A stretch of DNA of 64,000 bases, taken from assembly GCA_020466095.1 (NCBI GenBank), contig CM035808.1, forward strand, positions 38,786,395 through 38,850,394. Reading direction: 5' to 3'. Positions 11,309 through 22,137 of this stretch are shown in pieces. This stretch comes from Chlorops oryzae. Its lineage: Eukaryota > Arthropoda > Insecta > Diptera > Chloropidae. The notes beneath the pieces are model-generated. The model had not been told where the DNA came from, ran no database searches, and worked only from the letters and a program-made list of their open reading frames with translations. The number at the start of each line of letters is the position of its first letter. The first letter of the stretch is position 1. The position numbers and the translations under genes were made by a program.

Positions 11309-11639
11309 AAATACTTAAAAAATATTTTTTTCGCAACTCATCTCAAGAAACTAGCAAAATCCCCAAATAGCTTATTAAACCGGGAGACGATTTAACTGGT
11401 CACTGGCGATACAATAAATTTGGACCGAAGAAAAACGCTAGCCATAAAATACTAGCAAACGAAGTTTTAAAATAAATTCTTGTTTCAATTGGGTTTGCTT
11501 CAAATTCTGAACAAGTGTAAGTATATTTACATCTGGCGAACTTAGTTCTGTAATTCTGTAGTTCTGTACTAGATCTGCAAAAAATAATTATACCATTGGG
11601 TCTTTGTGCTAACCCCAATGCCATATTAATTTACTATCC
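11309..11639. other. Intergenic, no feature
   Basis: AT-rich sequence. I see no gene or clear repeat. Confidence 0.4.
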
Positions 11640-12440
11640 TGAGGCCCTTTATGTATTTAAGCACTGTGGACGGTTTTAAGACGCTCCAATATTTGTAGGG
11701 GGCAACAAGCGCCTCCCCAAAGTTAAGGATTAGTCCATCTCTGGCCAGTCGCAGAGGACGTGTTCTGGCGTTTCTTCGTCCATTTCACAGATTCGGTACA
11801 CCGATTCATTCGTTAGGCCCATCTTTTTGAGGTGATATCTCAATTTGCAGTGCCATGTGAAGTATTCGGTAAGGATTTTTAGATATTTCCTGCCGAGATA
11901 CAGTAATCTATTACAGATTTGTTTGTCGGGAGGGATGAATCTTTTGGCTTGCCTTTGACCTTTTGATTTCATCCAGAATGAGCGAAAGCTCTTCCTCTCA
12001 GTTCCGAAGATGTTCTGTACTATGTGACCTTTGAAGTGTACAGAGAGGTTCGGGCCGGATAAGGTGTCTTTGAGCTCCTCGCTTCGCGAGACAATCAGCC
12101 CTTTTGTTCCCTTCGTGCCCCTCATGTCCTGGAACCCACCAAAGTGTTACTTTGTTGCTGTTTCCAAGCCCATTCAATAGACTGAGGCAATTCTCAGTAA
12201 GCCCAGATGTGACGTTCACAGCTCGAAGTGCTAGTAGGGCAGCCTGACTATCAGACAGAATATGGATATTGCATCCTTTTGTCTTCCTCTTCAGACATTC
12301 CCGGACGCAGACTTCTATCGCATATAATTCTGCCTGAAAGATGGTTGGGTAGGTACCGCGACACTTCCAAGTATGAGGTTTTTTTTTATTTTTCCGTCTG
12401 AAGAATATTTTCAACCTATTAACTTTCACAAAGCCCATGT
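11640..12440 (-). pseudogene. LINE ORF2 C-terminus with RNase H (I/R1 group), broken
   Basis: On the minus strand an RNase H domain (about 12438-12080) shows QAELYAIEV, ILSDSQAAL and WWVPGHEGHEGNKRADCLA, with the conserved acidic and His residues. The downstream region (about 12070-11730) carries the C-terminal zinc-knuckle-like CEMDEETPEHVLCDWP. The two parts are in different frames, which implies a frameshift near 12000-12100. RNase H in ORF2 points to the I/R1/LOA group, a lineage distinct from the LINE at 8.7 kb. It is truncated upstream of RNase H and not functional. Confidence 0.85.
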
Positions 12441-12769
12441 TATATATATTTTCACAAGCAACGCGACGTTTATTAATTTTTTTCTTTTAGCTGCATTCAA
12501 ATAAGTCGAAAAAAGTAACAGCAAATTAAAAAAATCTATCACAGAGTAATTGTTACAAAATAAACATTACCCAAACGATTCATAAATCTTTGTTCAAAAG
12601 ACTAATTATTAGAATAAAAATTATCATTTACTAAAAAAACAAAAAAACATTTTCAAGCATTTCGAGAATGCAAACAATAACTCGGTCGTTTGTTTTCGAT
12701 ATGAAGAACCACCTATAATCTTCAGCTTAGGCAGACGGTAACATACACATGCAAAAAACACTTGTTTAA
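12441..12769. other. Intergenic / SLC25A46 3' flank
   Basis: AT-rich downstream region of SLC25A46. A TTTATT near 12470 (AATAAA on the minus strand) is a candidate poly(A) signal. Confidence 0.4.
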
Positions 12770-15108
12770 TTACTGCTCAACGTTTGGCTGTGACGCTGCT
12801 GGTACATTCAAATCACTATCGCGTGAGCTTAGATTCGGTGAAATCATTGTTGAGTTTGACGCCGCAATAGCACGATCCAAATTGTAGTACTGCATTACTT
12901 TCGATGATGGACGTGTTGTTAAAATTTCGCTTATTTGTGCAACAACCCATTTTGTTAGCTTAATGACAGCCATATGTGCGGCAAACTGCAATACCAACGC
13001 GCCAAAGCCCTTGTATAGTCCTGAGAAGCCTTCTGTGGCTAAAGTTGTTTTATAACAATCGATAGCACCTTGATAGTTTGTCAATATGGGAACTACCGCA
13101 TATCCATTATCTAAATTATCAATTATGGTACGAGTGCCTTGTAATTGTATTCGATGCAAAATCGTTTCAAATGGATAGAACACGACTTCCGTTGTCACTA
13201 TGGATATAAGGTTAGCGTAGGCCTCTGCATTTTGACTTTCAATAGTGTCATCTTTGAATTTGGCACCTTTAGCTTTATGGGTAAACAAACGACGGCGCAT
13301 TATGCGGGTTGAAATACCTTTTATTACAAGCCTAAAAATAAAAAAATATGAATTCGTTGTAAGCCTATTTAGATTTAAAATTTTGAAGCTTACCCAAACA
13401 GATATTTTGTAATACCAACTGAAACACAAGGCCCTATGAGCGCCCATACTGGTAGCATGCGACCTTTTTGTGGATACTTCCAGTAGAGCAAACGTAAGCT
13501 ACCCTCGCGGAAAACATCAAAAATTCCAGGCTTTTCGCTTGCAATATCACTTTGTACCGTCTCGACAAGGGATGCAGCATAATATGGCATAACAGTAGCT
13601 ATACTAATGCTGTACAAATTGTATGTTAATTTTTTTTTTATTGGCGGCGAAAAAAATGAATTTACCATTTCAAAAGAACGTGCTGTCCAAAACGACGCAA
13701 AGTAGTCCGGTTGTCAACATCTCTGCAACAAAGTAGGAGGCAATTTGTTCATGGATAAACTTTTGAAATTAAATTCGAACAATCTCACTTTGGCCATGCC
13801 GTTATTTTTGCAAGAATATCTTCAATGCTCATTGAAAGACCGCGTACTAACAAACAGCTTCCGATTCCCTTCCATAATGTTGTAACACCTTGACGTCGAT
13901 GTAAATGAACAATGCTCGGGATTAGGTACAAAGGATGCAGGTGGTAGCTGAAATTAAAATTAGCTTTAAAGCCAATTTATAAAATTTCGATTTAAAACTC
14001 ACTAGTTTGAAGCATTGTAAACTTGACATTGTCGTCTTAAGACGATAAAGGGATGACTGAGAAGATTTTCGGTAACCAAACTAACCCATTGGACACTGAC
14101 ACCAAGATAACGGCGAATAGCAGCTTCTGATGAGTGAAAAAAAGCAATTAAAATGTTTTTATGTTTTTAAAACAATTAACGAAGCGACTATTAAAAATAC
14201 CTTTAACGAAATAAAATAAATAAAATTGATAACGAAAACAAACCTGAAAAAGATCGTTCCGGTTCAGCAAACTCACCGTCGTTTTCACTGTCGTAGTAAT
14301 TCTCCAATCCTTTTTGTTTTTCCAGTGGTAACGACAGATCTCGATTTGAACCGGCATATTTTAAGTCGTCATCGTTGACCATGTCGAAATACGCGTTTTC
14401 TGCCTCATTTAATGTAAAGCTAAGACATAAGGAATATAATTTAGAATCGAAATGGGGAAACACAGAAGGCCAAGCTACTAAAAGTTTTTACGCTACTTGG
14501 ATAAAATGGTGACATGCCCAAGTTGTTCCGTTTAGTGTATAGTGTGGAATGTTGACTTATAACGAGAGGAGCTGTGAGTGTGCATTAGTTTAACGGAAAT
14601 AAAAATGATTGATTGTACATTCAGTTTGGATTTGTATTGCGGGTCAAAACATCAAAAAAGGCTTTGATGTTTGCGCTTCCATTTACATGAGCAAAAGGAC
14701 ACCCATAAATTATGATTAAACTATTAGAAAATTTTACTAGCAGTTTTAAAGGGAAAGATAGAGCAAAAAAAAAAAAATCAAGATTTTGGTCAGGAAAGAA
14801 GGAGTTTGTTGAATTACGCTTTCACTCTCTTGCCTACTTACTGCAAAGGCTGTCTTAAGCCGATGTCAGGAGTCTTTGTTGTTGAACGCGCTAAAGATTC
14901 TACAGAAAAGCCGCTTTTAATTGGGCTTCTATGTTTGTCACTATGTGCGATGTATTCTTCTAGCTCCTCGTCGTCATTGACATAAAAAGTTCTCTTATTT
15001 GCATGCCTATTCAAATATAATGTTAGAAGTAAAAGTTTTAAAAATGAACGGATTTCGATTATAAGCAAAAACTCACATTAGTGTCGAATAGTTATTAATA
15101 CCAGCCAT
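12770..15108 (-). CDS. SLC25A46: SLC25A46 mitochondrial outer-membrane carrier homologue
   Basis: An outer-membrane member of the mitochondrial carrier family (Ugo1-like), linked in other animals to mitochondrial fusion/fission and cristae. Eight exons on the minus strand: 15108-15077, 15006-14842, 14419-14244, 14126-14003, 13947-13789, 13722-13666, 13609-13394 and 13331-12770. All join in frame with GT-AG sites to give 496 aa, longer than the human 418. The extra length is the acidic, low-complexity N-terminal tail (DDEELEEYI, NDDDLKYAG, ENDGEFAEPE). The carrier domain follows, with HPFIVLRRQCQVYNAS and VVFYPFETILHRIQLQG as degenerate solute-carrier repeats. The start is the only ATG before the first donor. 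It is divergent from mRpL3. Confidence 0.93.
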
Positions 15109-16211
15109 AATTTGTAAAACAAAAATTTGATACTCAAAAGCTTACTTTAGCCCGTAAACTTGTATAAAATATAATCATTTAAACGTAATCATGTAACTAA
15201 CTGCACGCGCAATATGTAAACGAAATAGAATATTTTTTTATTTTTTAATTGACACCTGAATTGACATTTGATTAGCGCTGCCACTTTTTGGAGTTGTCGA
15301 CAAAATTTAGTAGGTTTTTCCTTTGGTTGGTTGAACCAAATTTTGGCGGGATTGTGCAAATTTTAATGTTAATGGGCTATGCTCAGATATGCATTATATA
15401 CTTGGAAGTTTCAAGTGTGATAGAGAAGAATATATTCCCTCTTCTTAAATTTTCAAAACATGCCAAAAATTTAACACTTTCGATGTCGATGATCGTGTTT
15501 ACTTTGAAAAATATGCAGCAATAAGCTATTCTAGCACTTCAATTGCATAAAAAATTGGCATTTTTGCAATTCTGGCGAAGTAAAGCCAGAAATTCGGATG
15601 TAACCCTGCGCTTTAGAAGTAATTTTTGATATTTTTTTGAATGAATTTTACATGGGCACTTTAATTTATCTGACTATAGACCATAAACAAAAAACAAACG
15701 CAAAATTTATTTATATTCAAAATCTTACACATCGAGCATTGTCAAAGCGTCCATCTGTTTCTTTCTCTAATATTGCTTTTTTGACAGAAGTGTATAGAAC
15801 ACAAATGAAAATAGGAAAGCAAAGATAATACAACAGAAGGTTACGTCAATCGAGCATAAAAGAGCGCAATCAAGTTGATTGAATCAACCAAGGCCAGAGG
15901 AAAACGAATGCACATGGATGCGTATATAAGCATGGATGACTAAATTAAGAAATAAACCTAAAATAAGTATTATTAATGGCATAATGCTATGAAAAGAAAA
16001 TATTAACCCTAGAATACTAAATTGAAATCTGTACCCATTAACAACAGGGCTCGGAACATCATCAGAATATTTATTTCGTTCGCGAACCAAATGCTTTTCG
16101 ATGCCATAGTTTGCTCTGGCAACCCTGATTATATCAGTCAAATGTTAAGCGAACTCCTGTAGTGGAATATTGAATTTTGTATAAAAATTAAATAACGCAA
16201 ATACAAAAGTT
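15109..16211. other. Divergent intergenic region SLC25A46/mRpL3
   Basis: About 1.1 kb between two genes transcribed away from each other, so it should hold both promoters. No clear TATA box or repeat was recognised. A minus-strand open frame at 15884-16141 has no ATG and I do not call it. Confidence 0.5.
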
Positions 16212-17574
16212 ATGTGGAATAGAATTATTTGCAATTTTAATAATCTTAGGTACGTAAAGTTTCAAAATTTTTGTTTTTATTTTAACTCAAAACTATCTAA
16301 CCTTACTAACCTTACTTTTTGAACAAAAGGATAACAAATCAAGTTTTGGTGACACAAGTGCGAGAGAAGGGACACCTGAACCGACCAAGGCTAAGAAATC
16401 CATACTGGTTTATACGTAAAACTAGAACGGTAAATGATTAAGTTCAGTAAAAATATAAAAAAAAAGGAATTTTCCCGATTAATTAACAAAATTAATTGAT
16501 CATTAATTAATAATTGAAGAACAAAAAACACTTGCTTTCCATTCAAGATTCAAGAAGACCTTGTAACACCAGAAAATAAGAGCTTTGTTCAGGAAGTAAT
16601 ACACGATACATATGGGCCTCCAGCTTTAATTAAAGGCGTTCAGTCCTATGATCAAGATACGAAAAAACTGATAAAAACCGGAGAATTCGAACCCCAGCCA
16701 TGGGCACCATGGACACGCCGAACTGGTGTTATAGCACGAAAAATCGGTCAATATCCTCTTTGGCTGAAAACCGGAGAAAGAATTCAAACAACACTTCTTC
16801 AAGTTGTCGATAATCATGTCATTAAGTATACACCACCTGAAGAATACACTCCAATGCAAACACCGAGGGTAAAATGCTTACAAAAATTTGGTTGCATTCT
16901 TGTTGGAGCTGAAAGTGTTGATCCCTCCTTACTAACCAAAGAGTATTGTGGCCTTTTTAAAGACTCGGGTGTGATGCCGAAGAAAACATTAGCAAGATTT
17001 TTGGTTTCACCATCAGCAGCAATACCACCAGGAACGCCATTAAACGTCGGACATTTTCGTGTGGGTGATTATGTCGATGTCCGTGGATTGACGTAAGTGT
17101 TCACAATTCGAATCCTGATTGAATTATTTTATCAACTAATTTTTTAGTGTTGATCGCGGCTTTCAAGGCGTAGTTAAACGACATGGTTTCAAAGGAATGC
17201 CAGCATCGCATGGTGTAACGAAAACACATCGACGTCCTGGCAATATTGGTGGAGGTGGTGAAAAAGGTCGCGTTTGGCCTGGTACAAAATTGCCTGGTCA
17301 TATGGGTAATCGGTGGCGCAAGGCCAAAGGACTTCGAATATGGCGTATGAATACTAAATACAACGTTATGTGGGTTCAAGGCACAGCGATTCCTGGTGTG
17401 GTAAATGGTCTCGTATATATTTATGATACAATATTGCCATTACGCCAACCAACAACTGCTCCACCGTTTCCTACTCAAACAGACGAAGAATTGGCTGCAT
17501 GCGAAGAAGATATTTGGTATAAGGATGTGCACAATTTCAAAGATAAATCCATAACATTTGAACCTGAACAGTAG
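16212..17574 (+). CDS. mRpL3: Mitochondrial large-subunit ribosomal protein uL3m
   Basis: A structural protein of the mitochondrial 39S subunit. Four exons: 16212-16249, 16330-16429, 16548-17092 and 17148-17574, giving 369 aa, normal for the family. The first exon encodes the start of a basic mitochondrial presequence (MWNRIICNFNNLR). The uL3 signature is in the last exon: FKGMPASHGVTKTHRRPG, then GGGGEKGRVWPGTKLPGHMG and NGLVYIYDT. All junctions keep frame (phases 2, 0, 2). An AATAAA lies at 17639-17644, about 65 nt after the stop. It is divergent from SLC25A46 and convergent with Cfp1. Confidence 0.95.
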
Positions 17575-18241
17575 TGAATGGCATAATTTTTGCTCGTGAT
17601 AGTGAGGTGTATTTATAGTCAGTTATTTTATGCATATGAATAAATTGCACTTCTGTTTTTAATTTAAATTAATCGGAGCCGTTATGTAAATAATTTTATC
17701 GGAATTGAAATCCAATATTGATATCGATAGCGGTATTAAATCTGATAAATGTAGGGTTTCAATGCTGTAAACTCAAGAAATAAATCATGAGTGTCGAAAT
17801 GCGATTGCGAAACCCGACCTTGGTTGTCCCCATGATGTTACTTCGCTTTGCAAGTGGTTATTCGTCCAGCTAGCTATTCAAACCACTTTTTTCCTATTAA
17901 AAATAGATGTCGCACTTCAAGAAACAATAATCGGAAATGAAAAATGTCTACCCTGTTAGCGTGTAATGGTTTTCGAGCAATAGTCTTGTATCGAAGAGTA
18001 TAAACTTATAGGTGTAGCAATACTGATTTCTAGTTTTTGTGACTTCACAAGCCCTAATCATTTCCATTTACTTATAAATTACAAATTGACTTCCGCTGTA
18101 ACGTCACAGGTTAATTTTTAAATTACATTATATAGCATCATCGGTTTTCTATACTTCTTGTTATTGTATATTTTTTTTTTTACCAATTAGTATTCTTCAA
18201 ATTTTATTGAATTACTTTTATTTTGTTTATGGAAGTTTTTT
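17575..18241. other. Convergent 3' intergenic region mRpL3/Cfp1
   Basis: Contains the mRpL3 poly(A) signal (17639-17644) and, on the minus strand, an AATAAA at 18208-18203 just beyond the Cfp1 stop. Nothing else recognised. Confidence 0.5.
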
Positions 18242-20108
18242 TTATTTTTGTTGCTCATTTGTCGATTGAGTTTGTGGTTCCATGTTTTTTTGTTTCTCAG
18301 TTTCCTGATCTGTTGAATAGGGGTCTTTATCAACTTTATGCTGTGCTTGCTCCTGCAACAGCTCTTGTTCTTTCTGCTGAGCCATCTGCGCAGCCTGCGC
18401 CGCCGCCATTTGTTGTTGTTGTCGGACGATTTCCTCCATCAGCTCATGATTGTATGTAGAATGTAACATAAGTCCCAGTACTCCTGCGCGCGAAGCCATA
18501 TTGTGACGAATTTGACGCTCTTGCTCTAGTAGTTCATCCATTTTTAGCCATTGCCTAACACGTTCCAAATCAATTTCAGCACGCCGTATTTTCTCCCAAA
18601 CGTAATGTTTGAAGCAACTTTTTTTGGGTGCTCGACAAAACTCGCCAGTCGGGTAGAAAACATTAGCAACCAAAGGACAACCACAGACATCAGAGTCATG
18701 TACTTTCGGATCCTTACAATGCTCTGGACAAAGTACCCGTAAGCGTTTGCAATATGTCTTACTGGCTGGATTATAGAAATCACAGAACATTGAATTTCCT
18801 TCGATACGGGTTTTAAAAATACTTCCAAACGAGGCTTGAGATTCGTATTTGTTAAAGCATTTTTCCATGTGTTTGATTGCGGTGCGAGAATGAATTTCAT
18901 GTCCACACGTAATGCAGTACATTGATTGTTCATCCTCGATATCATTATTTTCGGCTAAATTTGGATCGATTGTACTATGTTTGGCTCGTTCAACGATCAT
19001 ATCAAGTTCGAGATGTCTTTTATCTAGTTCAGTAAGTGCTAACTTAACCATAGCCTGCTTGTTACGAATTTGATCGAGTTGCTTTCGATTCTCCTCTTCG
19101 GCACGACAGCTTGATAGATTCCATTCTTGAACACGTTGTGGCAGTACCTAGACGAAATATACAAATAACCGATGTCTCGACTTTTATTTTCAATTTCTCT
19201 GTTCGCATGCTTACCTGAAATATACGATTCGTTGCTAGATTGATACCGCACTGGTCACTACAGTATTTGGATTGTGAACGAGCGTGCATGACACAGCCAG
19301 GACCATAACATTGCCGAATACCCTCTAACTCCGGATTAATGAAAACATCTGGGCTAAGTGATCGACGTCTTTTCCGTGTTCGCTCCTTAATAGGTTTAAG
19401 TTTCCTACGATGCTTAATTGGCACTGTTGTAGACACAACCGCATTCGTTGTTTGTGGATTCTGCGTTTGTTCTTGAGAAATGCATTGTCGACGTTCGCAG
19501 CGTGGCTTATGTCCGATCCTTATGCGACAGGAATTACAAACACCACAATTCGGTGTACGACATCCTTCGCAAGCACCACAACGCTTAGTGTGTTTGCCTG
19601 AGTTCGTTTCTTTACTTTCCTTTTTTGGTTTTCGTTCAGCATCACTTTTTTCACCGTTGCTAGTGTTATTATTAGTTGAAGCAATTTTCTCAATAGGTTG
19701 AACACGGAACACAGTGGATAATGAAGGATCTTCGCTTCGGCATGTTTGACAATAGTAATGCTTTATATGCTTGGCTTCCTTCTCTGTTACATTAATACAA
19801 TCACCATGGTACCATTCTTCACAGCCATCGCAGCCACTGGGGTGAAATACTTACAAGGAAGAATCTTCTAACAATATTTCATTCGCACTTACATCATAAA
19901 ACGAGAGCAATCTGAAGTTCGACATATGCAATATACTTCTCCATCTTGCTTCATTATTGTTGCTATTTTCGATTTCCTTTCCGGTAAATCGAATTCTCTC
20001 GCGATTTCCTCTTTCTTTTCGACAAATAAAAGAAAATTTCATTGCAAAATATTATTGTGTTTTCTAATAAATTCTGCTTACCGATTTTTTTGGTTTTTTC
20101 TTTTCCAT
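18242..20108 (-). CDS. Cfp1: CXXC-type zinc finger protein 1 (COMPASS subunit)
   Basis: The targeting subunit of the nuclear Set1/COMPASS H3K4 methyltransferase. Four minus-strand exons: 20108-20082, 20014-19893, 19836-19215 and 19147-18242, giving 558 aa, about 100 shorter than the Drosophila and human proteins as I remember them. A PHD finger (residues 37-83) keeps all eight ligands: C38, C40, C52, C55, H60, C63, C79 and C82. A CXXC finger at 134-168 has eight cysteines (KRCGACEGC...NCGVCNSC...RCERRQC). A basic KERTRKRRRSLSP stretch and the Cys-rich C-terminal domain follow (YCITCGHEI, MFCDFYNP, VCGCPLVANVF). The tail is a Gln/Ala-rich coiled coil. It is divergent from RMND5. Confidence 0.95.
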
Positions 20109-20480
20109 TTTGGATTTTCATTTAAAAGCAAAAACTTCAAAATACTTTCTCCTTTATTTATTTTGCATGCCGCAATTTTGTAAATTAATCAGTGCAACAT
20201 TTCTACCATATGGGACATTTCTATTACTATAAGCAGTGTTCCCGAATCGCAAATAATTTACGAAATTCGTAGTATTTTTTTTGGGAGTTTTTGCAGCTTG
20301 AAGCTTGAGGTACAATATGCACGACGCACAGTGTCGCGAGTGAGGCCGAAAATGACAAAATTGAAGGTTTGAGCTATTTAAAAGTTTTAACTGGTATTAA
20401 AAGGCAATACTTTTACTAAGAGAAATTATTCTTTATATGTTAAGCCCTTTACAGTTTCACTTTTCAAAGGGTGTGGAGGC
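20109..20480. other. Cfp1 upstream region
   Basis: The start of the 2 kb gap between the divergent Cfp1 and RMND5 genes. No separate feature seen. Confidence 0.4.
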
Positions 20481-20482
20481 AT

Positions 20483-21349
20483 AATTCTAGTATCTGGCCG
20501 TTTCTGGGATCTTTGTTTTTTTGATGCCAACTTATAGAAAATGACCCCCTGATTCCAAATCCGCAATCCGTTTTTGGGGGTCGCCTCTAGTTTAGGAGAT
20601 ATCGACCTTTAAAGTTTGTATGAAAATGCAATGTAAACATTAGTGGTATTCAAGCAACAGTGCAAATCGCAGTGTGCAATATTTGCACTGCTTTTTTTGT
20701 ACGCAATTTGACAAGTGCAAATATTGCACACTGCGTTTGCACTGCTGCTTGAATACCACTATTGTGAAAACAGACTGACAGCTGGTTATGGTGCTGCCAG
20801 ATGTCATGATTTGAAAAAATCTACCAATTGGTAGATTTAATATGTGAATGTTCATAATATGGAAATTATTATGGGAATTATTTCAAATATTTCATTTTTG
20901 TTAAAGAAATAATTAAACAACAAAACGAAAAAAAATGACTGCGGTGCTATTTCCAAAAACAACAAAAAAAAAAGAAAAATATTTCTCACAAATCGCGCGC
21001 GCGATTTTTGAGAAATATTTTTCGCCTGCGGCGCTTTTTCCAAAAAATTACATTATTATACAAAAACTTAAAATTATGTTAAAATTTTTATATTTTTTAA
21101 AAGTATGGCAGCACTTCTCATCAAAAATTTACACATTTTAACAAAAACTAATTTTAAACAAGTGGCAACTACGCAAATGTCAAAATAGTGTAAAAATCAG
21201 TACGATTTTGGGCGTTTTTTAAATCGTTATATCTCCTAAACTAGAGGCGACCCCCAAAAACGGATTGCGGATTTGGAATCAGGGGGTCATTTTCTATAAG
21301 TTGGCATTTAAAAAAAAAAGATCCCAGAAACGGCCAGATACTAGAATTG
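20483..21349. repeat. Inverted-repeat element, 120-bp arms
   Basis: The left arm 20483-20602 (aattctagtatctggccg ... aggagatat) is matched almost exactly in reverse complement at 21229-21349. Between the arms are a 117-bp palindrome (20643-20759) and a hairpin around 20930-21035 (aaatatttctcacaaatcgcg / cgcgatttttgagaaat). No flanking duplication recognised. Confidence 0.7.
20643..20759. mobile_element. TA-flanked 117-bp palindromic MITE
   Basis: The ends GTGGTATTCAAGCA and TGCTTGAATACCAC continue into arms of about 48 bp and are flanked by TA on both sides (20641-20642 and 20760-20761). This fits the Tc1/mariner type of insertion. Confidence 0.65.
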
Positions 21350-22137
21350 TTCCGAAATTTCACACGGCATTTCTGACAGCTGGCAGCAGTTCAGTCAAAG
21401 AGTATCATAACATATTCTAGCTTTTTGCCTAAAAATGCACATCGAAGCCCAGGCTTTCCTAGCAGAAATAATTGATCTTGAATTGTTTCTGGCAGAAAAG
21501 TGACAGTTGATAAATAAATAGTTTAAAAGTGGTTTAATAATACTTACAAATAAGTTTCTATTTTCAAATTTAAATTTAAGTGATCTGTTTATGGCATAAA
21601 CTTTATGCCATTAGGGCTGTTTAGAATATTTTCATGATTCCTTTTTTCTTTGGCGAAATAGCCTAGGAGTTTTCGCCGGTAATTCTTACCGAACTGAGGC
21701 GAAGCCTTTAGGACTAGCTCGAGAGTCAGACACACGAACAATGTTTCGAAAACATCCCATTTGAATGTATGAGAAAGAAAAAGAAGCACAGATTGTTCCG
21801 GAATATTTAACAACCGTCTTTTTCTTCGTACGTCTTCCGCCACTTACTTGATTGTTTCAAAACATTGTTCGTGTGTTTGACTTTCAAGTGAGCGTGAACG
21901 CTGCAGTAAATTTGAACGGCGATACAAAAAGTACTAAAAAACTACTATAGTACCATTTCAACATCGCTGGAGTCAGTGTATGGTCGTCTTTAAAACAAAA
22001 ACAACTGAGGTGAATGGACAAAAATATTTCTATGCAACATTAGTACAACTGCAAAAGAAAACAAAGAAAAAGTCTGGTGGCGACCTTTTTTTGGAAAAGA
22101 GGCTAAAGGATACAGAAGAAAATTTGCGTTGTCCAAA
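21350..22137. other. RMND5 upstream region with an inverted repeat
   Basis: An inverted repeat of about 30 bp per arm (gtcagacacacgaacaatg near 21727 and its complement near 21870) surrounds a minus-strand open frame of unknown nature (21589-21843). The RMND5 promoter must lie here. Confidence 0.45.

Noticed and set aside
15884..16141. Minus-strand ORF (RVARANYGIEKHLVRERNKY...) between SLC25A46 and mRpL3
   Set aside because: It has no ATG, with a stop just upstream, and I recognise no family. It could be an exon, but splice support is weak.
21589..21843. Minus-strand ORF with basic residues upstream of RMND5
   Set aside because: It lies inside a short inverted repeat and matches no family I know. 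Likely chance or TE debris.
22129..22137. TTG codon as the RMND5 start
   Set aside because: The ATG at 22138 in caaaATGgc context is the natural start. TTG initiation is not expected in an animal gene.
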